64,000 bases of DNA from contig NC_088295.1 in the NCBI RefSeq assembly GCF_032854445.1, positions 69,037,058-69,101,057 on the forward strand. The letters are read 5' to 3'. A model generated the notes under the pieces. That model was not told the origin of the DNA. It did not search any database and was given only the letters and a program-made list of their open reading frames with translations. The stretch comes from Liolophura sinensis. Its lineage: Eukaryota; Mollusca; Polyplacophora; Chitonida; Chitonidae. Below are positions 58,601 through 64,000 of the stretch, piece after piece. The position numbers and the translations under genes were made by a program. Numbering within the stretch: the stretch's first letter is position 1; every line of letters begins with the position of its first letter.

Positions 58601-60684
58601 CATAGCCAATGAGAATGGGGAAATCAAGAAATTCCTTGTCTGGTTGGAGATAGGCAGCTTACCGCAGAACAATCATACTTTTTGTGAAGCCTTGAAGTTA
58701 GTCCACCCAACCATTGGAATTATGTCTCCAAATTCAGAGAAAAAGGTACAAGAATCACACTGAGTTGCTCTTTCATATGTGAAAAGATTGAGGAATAAGG
58801 GTATGTTGTTGTTTTGTGTGAGATAATAAATGAAAACTTATTGATGACTAAAACATCCAAATAACTTATTGCAGACCATAAATTAAACTACCAGGTAGTA
58901 TAGTATTGTTTTGCTGAGAGGAAGAATGTGTAGGTGACCCTTAAAGTAAACTAGCTCTGTTTGGCAGATTTCTTGTAATTACTTATGGCAGTTGTTTAGA
59001 AAAACCTGTATAATTCTGCATCAAAAGAATTTTATATTGTAATATAAAACAAAGAAAAAATAGCTAATACAAAGACCTCTGCAGAATGGCCACAAAGCTT
59101 TTGGCGAGATGCACTTGCTCTCCTGTCTATCTTAACTTGGTGTCCCCCCATTAGGTAACGCAGATGAGTGACAGGTACCTGAAACAGAGCAATGATATGA
59201 CCTAGTAACAAAAGAAGTTTATTTTAAACATATATATACTACTTAATTTCAGCTATTTATTAGTTCCATACTGATAGCTAGTTGAAATCTAGATGTACAC
59301 CTCATCTGTCAATCCATCCATCCTGCCGTCAGTTGGCCATGAAACTGTACAACTTTCTGGGCATATATTTAATAGTAACTCTTCATATTGACTTGAAACT
59401 TTGTACATTGCTTCACCATAACAATATAGAGATCAGGGCCTAGTTTTGACTGACCTTTTTACCAACTTCTGCCCATAACAGTTGTTCATATTAATGGTTA
59501 TAAATGGCGGAAGCCGAAATGCCAAGAATAAACCTCCACCCTTCAACAAGGTAAATAACAAACTTACAAAGACAAAATACAGCTGAACAGACAAGAACTC
59601 GATTTAAGCTTGTGATTTCATGGTGGTGAGTCAGTCAGCTGTTTAGAGGACAGTGCACTATCTATTAAGCCAAATGAGACAATGGGAGGTCCATTTAACC
59701 CTCCTGGGATGGTATTTTGTCTAAGCATGATTTCCTTGTATGATACGCATGTAGCTAGCCTTTCATCTTGGTTCATTCAACACCTCTATGGAAGTTTCAA
59801 ACACAGTCAGTTATTAATGTGACAGTTATTAAGCTTTTCTTCGCTTACTAACTGACAATAAATTAACGTTCATACTTTTTTACAGTTACATGATGACCTC
59901 AAACCATTTCTTCAACCAGAAGAATCAGACAATGCAATAAATCTGTTGTCAGCACCTGTAGTGTGTCATATACAGAGTTGTAAAGAGAATGGCACTTTTT
60001 CTTCAGTCCTGGATGATACAGATGTGATCAATCATTCCAAGGTAAAAGTTGATTCAGAGTTACTGTCTGTGACATAAAATTTTTGTCCATGACAGAGTTG
60101 CTCCCCTTTCCTAACCCTGCGTATTCTGTTCATCATTCAAGCATATTTTGAGCTTTGTTTGGAAGGTAGGATGTTATTCCACTGGAAAAATGTAAGCTTC
60201 AAAAGAAATATTTTATGGCTTTTATCTCTCTGTAAAAACGCACTTAATGGGGCAAATTATTGAAATGTACCTGTAGTGGTAAGGTGTTGGTCCCTGCTTC
60301 CTCTGATATCCGAGTTATCCCTAACCTTCCTACTAATGCAGTTTAATCTCCATTCCTGTCTATTTATATAAAGCCCTTTTGACAAAATTAACCTCTATTT
60401 TCTTGTTTTGTGAAGTGATTTATTACATATTTTATGGCATATTTCTGAGGAAAAAGCCCTGCTGTTATGCCCTGGTTAGAAGTATTTTCTATGTTTGTGT
60501 ACTTCATGAGGTGTTTATCATGTTTCAGGTCTATGCTGAAGTTCTGGCAGGTCCATCTATCAGTGTATGCCGGGAGAGATGTGTAGAGTATGGCAGCAGG
60601 GCTACAGCAGCCTTAACAGGCTTCAAGTCATCAGAGGCCAAAGCAGCATTAATCAACATCATAAAAGCTGTCACTCAGTTATGA
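52617..60684 (+). CDS. PDSS2: Decaprenyl/polyprenyl diphosphate synthase subunit 2, six exons, 400 aa
   Basis: Partner of PDSS1 in making the isoprenoid side chain of ubiquinone in mitochondria. Exons: 52617-52921, 55799-55936, 56553-56751, 57065-57313, 59886-60041 and 60529-60684 (TGA). All junction phases agree. The Arg-rich, Glu-poor N terminus ([19 protein letters not shown]) fits mitochondrial import. Family motifs in order: [108 protein letters not shown], and a C-terminal [17 protein letters not shown]. Length matches human PDSS2 (399 aa). The DDxxD prenyl-binding motifs of PDSS1 are not present, as usual for this subunit. The donor of exon 2 (AAGGTTGTC) is weak. Confidence 0.95.
52984..53140 (-). 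mobile_element. SINE family 1, head-truncated copy in PDSS2 intron 1
   Basis: ATTTGATTTATTTGATTGGT, GTTTTACTCCGTATTCAAGA, ATTTCACTTATATGACGGTG, GCCAGCATTATGGTGGGAGG, AAACCGGGCAGAACC and CCTCAGGTTGCTGGAAGACC. The core is well preserved. Confidence 0.82.
53542..53691. repeat. Perfect 75-bp tandem duplication in PDSS2 intron 1
   Basis: Two identical 75-bp units starting TCTAATTTTCATTG at 53542 and 53617. The lack of differences suggests a very recent event or an assembly artefact. The 125-codon frame across it exists only because the unit length is divisible by three. Confidence 0.9.
53692..55798. other. PDSS2 intron 1, remaining part
   Basis: AT-rich sequence with no exon or recognised mobile element except a (TTTGA)n-like run at about 53932-53951 and a short SINE tail near 55430-55503. 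Confidence 0.4.
56085..56562 (+). repeat. 68-bp minisatellite spanning the acceptor of PDSS2 exon 3
   Basis: Seven units, nearly identical, each ending ATTAACATTTGTGTTACAG then TCAGAGATC. The real exon starts at 56553. Decoy acceptors of identical sequence stand at 56145, 56213, 56281, 56349, 56417 and 56485 (first exonic base). Units differ by very few substitutions (for example ATTGAATAC at about 56167). Confidence 0.95.
58522..58732. mobile_element. MITE-like element in PDSS2 intron 4
   Basis: The left arm TTGGAGACAAAACAATA, then GGGCTTCACAAAAAGT, is mirrored by the right arm ACTTTTTGTGAAGCC, then CCATTGGAATTATGTCTCCAA. About 211 bp, no coding frame. One arm of the same family is present at 160-218. 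Confidence 0.7.
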
Positions 60685-60791
60685 TAGAGACACATTTAAT
60701 ACACAAGTAAAAATTATTCACTATGAGAAAAAGGAAATTATAATGGATTTTTTAAACAATATCTTAATATGTCATGATTTGTATCAAAGAA

Positions 60792-60797
60792 AATAAA
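60792..60797 (+). other. PDSS2: Polyadenylation signal of PDSS2
   Basis: AATAAA about 108 nt past the stop codon; a second AATAAA is at 60903-60908. Confidence 0.6.
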
Positions 60798-60954
60798 ATT
60801 ATGATCACTTTGGATTGTGCCTTATCGAGAAGTTGAAGTGATGCATAAGTAACCGTTTTGAGAATTTTTCACCTATTTTGTGTAGTTATGCTGCATGTAT
60901 GTAATAAAAACTGTCGCAGACAATGCTTTAATTGAGCAGTGTTTGACTGCTAGA

Positions 60955-61173
60955 TGAATAAGTGGCTATAGGGCCTATGAGAGACATGAGTTTGCGCATA
61001 TGCTGGAAGTTGGGGTTAGAAAACGCTCCCTTCACCCAACGCTCATGCATGAAGGCCGTGTACCGCCAGGGTTCTAACCCTAACTTCGGATATATATGCA
61101 CGAAACCCCCCACGCAGAACTCCTGATAACTCATATCTCTCATAGGCCCTGTAATTATGATAACTTATTCAAG
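60955..61173. mobile_element. Long imperfect hairpin, MITE-like, just after PDSS2
   Basis: The outer arms contain TGAATAAGT and GGGCCTATGAGAGACATGAG on the left, complementary to CTCATATCTCTCATAGGCCC and ACTTATTCA on the right. An inner pair GAAGTTGGGGTTAGAA and TTCTAACCCTAACTTC is also complementary. The whole 219 bp could fold into one hairpin. Confidence 0.7.
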
Positions 61174-61337
61174 TATTAAACTTCTCAGACTTTAAGTGCG
61201 GAAATTAACATTGAATTCACAATCTAGATCTGCATTTCTTCCCCATGTTCATCAAAGTCATGATAAAATGAATCTCAAAGCTTAAGTTATTTATCCACAC
61301 ACCTCCTCCACTCTCTCCCAAACCTTCCTCAATAAGC

Positions 61338-61474
61338 CAGGGGTTGATTTCATCAAGCTCACTTAGCTAAATAAGCCCTTAATTACCATGACAACATATG
61401 TTGTAGAGATATAAAGTGCACTTAGTTAAGGGTGAGCTGACACAAAGTAAGCTTCATGAACAATCCCCCCCCCC
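61338..61474. mobile_element. MITE-like inverted-repeat element
   Basis: The left end GGGGTTGATTTCATCAAGCT, then CACTTAG, pairs imperfectly with the right end AAGTAAGCTTCATGAACAAT, then CCCCC. No coding capacity. Confidence 0.5.
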
Positions 61475-62022
61475 TCCCGCCAGGACTGATACCAGCTGTT
61501 TTTCACTTTATATGTAACACAGCATTATATTCTTCTGATTTAAGGAGATGTGTAGCAGTGTAAATGACTGTGACTTTGAGCTGATATTTACCTTGATAGT
61601 AGGCCTGATAAACAGCTGTGCAACCCTTTCAGCTGACGCCTAACAACGTTTTCCAAAATCAGATACCGTTTTCTGTTTTGTGTGTACATTTTATGCTGAA
61701 GCCCTTGTTTACATGGGAGAGTTATCCCCCCCTTGTTCCTTGAAAACAGAGATATTTTTAACCCAAAGGGCTCTAGCACTGTGTCTGAAGTTAATAGTAT
61801 CCTTCTTTGGTACAAACCTGGCGTTTCTCCAGCATGGTGCTTATGCTGCATATGTAACCCTATATACAGAAATAGATTTTTACAAGCGAATTGAATTGTA
61901 TTGTTTTGAGTTGTGTATAGAAAAACGTAATCTGACTGGGACACGACCTGACATTAACCCTGTTAATCTTAATGCTAATAGTCTAGAGTGACAAAGTGGT
62001 ATGGGCAACTTTATATATGTAT

Positions 62023-62282
62023 ACAGGGTGAAGCAAAAGTCTGTACCCATAGACAGTTTACTGTTTAACAGATTACAATAAGTGTTCAAACTGGCGTCCA
62101 CTTTCCTCCAAAAACTTTCTTACTTGAGAGACACCTGGCCTTTGCACATTTCGAAGCATTGAATTTCCCCCTTTTTTTTGGTTTCGATTTCTTACGTGAT
62201 GTTATCTTTTAGTGCTTGTAATGTTCTTGGTTTGTTAGTATAAACCACAATTGCCTATGGGTCCAAACTTTTGTCCCACCAT
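62023..62282 (-). mobile_element. Mariner-like deletion derivative with 3' end of transposase gene
   Basis: The diverged TIRs are CAGGGTGAAGCAAAAGTCTG, then TACCCATAG, and the complement of CTATGGGTCCAAACTTTTGT, then CCCACCATG, with TA at each end. On the minus strand a frame ending at 62073 reads MLRNVQRPGVSQVRKFLEES, then GRQFEHLL and stop, resembling a transposase C terminus. The catalytic region is deleted. Confidence 0.75.
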
Positions 62283-62324
62283 GTATATATATATATATAT
62301 ATACACCATTAGTATGTCCAGTAA

Positions 62325-62550
62325 AGCACTGGCTCGCGGCGCTTGCCTGACTCTTGGCCGGTGAGGTCGCGTACAATGTACATGGTCGAATTTAGCTTTC
62401 GCTGTTTTGTGAGGGTTTGTCGTGGTGAAAGTCGATGGTTTACTCCGAATACTCAGATTTTCTCCGGCCAATATACTGGCCGACGTTAAGTGCACGGGTG
62501 AAAAATTCTTGTGCACAACGTGATATACCACAATCAATCAATCAAACGTG
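62325..62550 (+). mobile_element. Probable diverged SINE
   Basis: AAAGCACTGGCTCGCGGCGC head-like start, TTTTCTCCGGCCAATATACT, GGCCGACGTTAAGTGCACGG and a CAATCAATCAATCAA end are in the order of family 1 parts but strongly diverged. Confidence 0.4.
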
Positions 62551-62637
62551 CTCGCGTTGAGATGACTGAAATATTGCACTTGTGGCCAAAATCATTTAAA
62601 AAGCCGAAAATGTTATTACAAACGTCCGTGACCAAGG

Positions 62638-62876
62638 TGGTTAGCGTGCCAGTAATGAATCGGGAACCTAATGCGATCAGTGTGAATTCCAAGTCCAGCT
62701 TATGCTGACTTCCTCTCCAGGCGTACATGGGAAGGCCTTTGGCAACCTGCGGATGGCCTTGGGTTTCCCCCGGACTCGGTCCGGTTTCGTTTTACCATAA
62801 TACTGGCCGCCGTCGAATGAATGAAATATTCTTTAGTATGGCGTGAAACACGCCATTCAAATGAATAAATAAATAT
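62638..62876 (+). mobile_element. SINE family 1, nearly full-length plus-strand copy
   Basis: GTGGTTAGCGTGCCAG head, AATTCCAAGTCCAGCTTATG, CTGACTTCCTCTCC, ACATGGGAAGGCCTTTGGCA, ACCTGCGGATGG, TACTGGCCGCCGTCG, TGAAATATTCTTTAGTATGG and an AAATAAATA tail. Confidence 0.78.
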
Positions 62877-62924
62877 TACGATTGTCCAATAGTGGCTTCA
62901 AAACATGTAATGCTTAGTTTTGTA

Positions 62925-63056
62925 CATGCTGGCATCCTCTCCGGCGGGAAGTAGGAAGGTCCAACAACCTGTGGATGCTCGTGGGTTTCCTCCGGGCTCC
63001 GCTCGGTTTCCTCCGTCGTCGTATAAGTGAAATACCAATCAAATAAATAAATAAAT
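62925..63056 (+). mobile_element. SINE family 1, short copy
   Basis: GCTGGCATCCTCTCCGGCGG, CAACCTGTGGATGCTCGTGG, GTTTCCTCCGGGCTCCGCTC, GTCGTCGTATAAGTGAAATA and CCAATCAAATAAATAAATAA. An internal deletion removes the part coding for the ATTCTTGAGTACGGCG word. Confidence 0.75.
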
Positions 63057-64000
63057 TTGTGTTGAAAATGGCTATTCCTTTGTTGTTGACAGGTTTGACA
63101 GGTTGCCGCGAACAGGTCACAGTAAAATCGGGATTACGGTCTTATGCCATAGGCTTACATGTATTTCAAGTTCATACCCTGGATAGTTGGAACTGTTGTG
63201 TGCAGGCATATGTGGGTCTACACCGATGGGCTGTCGACATAACAAAAGTAAAAGACGCCATGTTGCCGCATTCTCGCAGAATAATATATCGGGTACATTT
63301 TTAGGGAACTATATTATTTGAAATGATTCCTACAAATTTCTTTTTATCTGTACACTTTTTACAATGCATAAGTCGTACAAAGATTTTGTAACGATTATCA
63401 TCAGTTGAAGAGAATGCATTTTGTATTAAGCTAGAAAGCATGTGTTTGACTCTTCGGATTACTCTCATAACTGATGGTTTAAATCAAAATTCATTACCAA
63501 ACTGATCTGAATGTTTAAATTATTCGATCAGCCTTTCCGAACTTAGGCCGACTGAAGGATGGGTCATATATAGAAAATGTACAAATTTGCCTTTAAACCA
63601 TTGATAAATACTATTCATTTATTATAAACGCTAAAACTTTCGAAGGCAATGGAGGAATGGTCTTTTTTTTCTTTCTTTTTTTTATGTGTGAAACTGAAAG
63701 AAGAAGCCGTGCATATACGCTATATTTGGTATAAAACAGGAGTATACAATACAGACATTAATATGTTTGGTGGCATTTTTGATGTTGATATCTGATTCGT
63801 ATTCCTGAATGCATTAGTCCCAGATATTGGTCGGGTCTCCTTTTGCGTTTGTGTGGGTAACAAATGGTATGAATGTACGCCCAGACAGCAGTATCAGATG
63901 CACGCAACACTGTAAATGACTTCAACTTTAGTGTCAACCACGCTTTCTCCCGACATATAAATACGTTTTAACACAAAAGCCACATTCTCCAATAAATCGT
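63057..64000. other. Window end without recognised gene
   Basis: AT-rich sequence. An 81-codon plus-strand frame at 63059-63304 shows no motif I recognise and begins at the SINE edge. Confidence 0.4.

Noticed and set aside
61588..61991. Overlapping 103-118 codon frames on both strands
   Set aside because: No family resemblance and no splice context; likely chance frames between MITEs.

Overview
The window is nuclear DNA from an animal with intron-rich genes and AT-rich introns. Several interspersed-repeat types look lophotrochozoan, most likely molluscan: a tRNA-headed SINE with a conserved core and an AAATAAATA tail, and a second short repeat ending in ACTC repeats. The species assignment is inference from repeat style, not from a match. 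No prokaryotic, viral, rRNA or free-standing tRNA gene was seen.

Layout. (1) 1-15,715, plus strand: the 3' part of an intersectin gene. Thirteen exon positions encode the DH (RhoGEF), PH and C2 domains, followed by a 3' UTR of about 4.4 kb. The first C2 exon exists in two tandem, phase-matched versions (9130-9210 and 9829-9906). (2) 18,543-28,952, minus strand: a complete five-exon secreted Cu/Zn superoxide dismutase (211 aa), convergent with intersectin. Its introns carry a decayed Tc1-type transposon, SINEs and minisatellites. (3) 28,953-36,239: gene-poor sequence packed with minisatellites of 31, 41 and 33 bp periods and SINEs. (4) 36,240-50,872, minus strand: a complete ten-exon malonyl-CoA decarboxylase (517 aa) with a mitochondrial-type N terminus. 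(5) 52,617-60,684, plus strand: a complete six-exon PDSS2 (400 aa), the second subunit of polyprenyl diphosphate synthase for ubiquinone, head-to-head with MLYCD. (6) 60,685-64,000: repeats only (MITEs, a transposase fragment, SINEs).

All exon models were joined by reading frame, splice-site consensus and remembered family sequence. Phases are consistent across every junction listed.

The most unusual features are as follows. The tandem alternative C2 exons in intersectin differ at a predicted Ca2+-binding aspartate. In three unrelated genes (SOD, MLYCD, PDSS2) a minisatellite unit straddles a real splice site, so each intron carries a row of decoy donors or acceptors. The MLYCD stop codon and last ten residues lie inside the first unit of a 33-bp minisatellite, and the C terminus lacks the SKL peroxisomal signal of the vertebrate enzyme.
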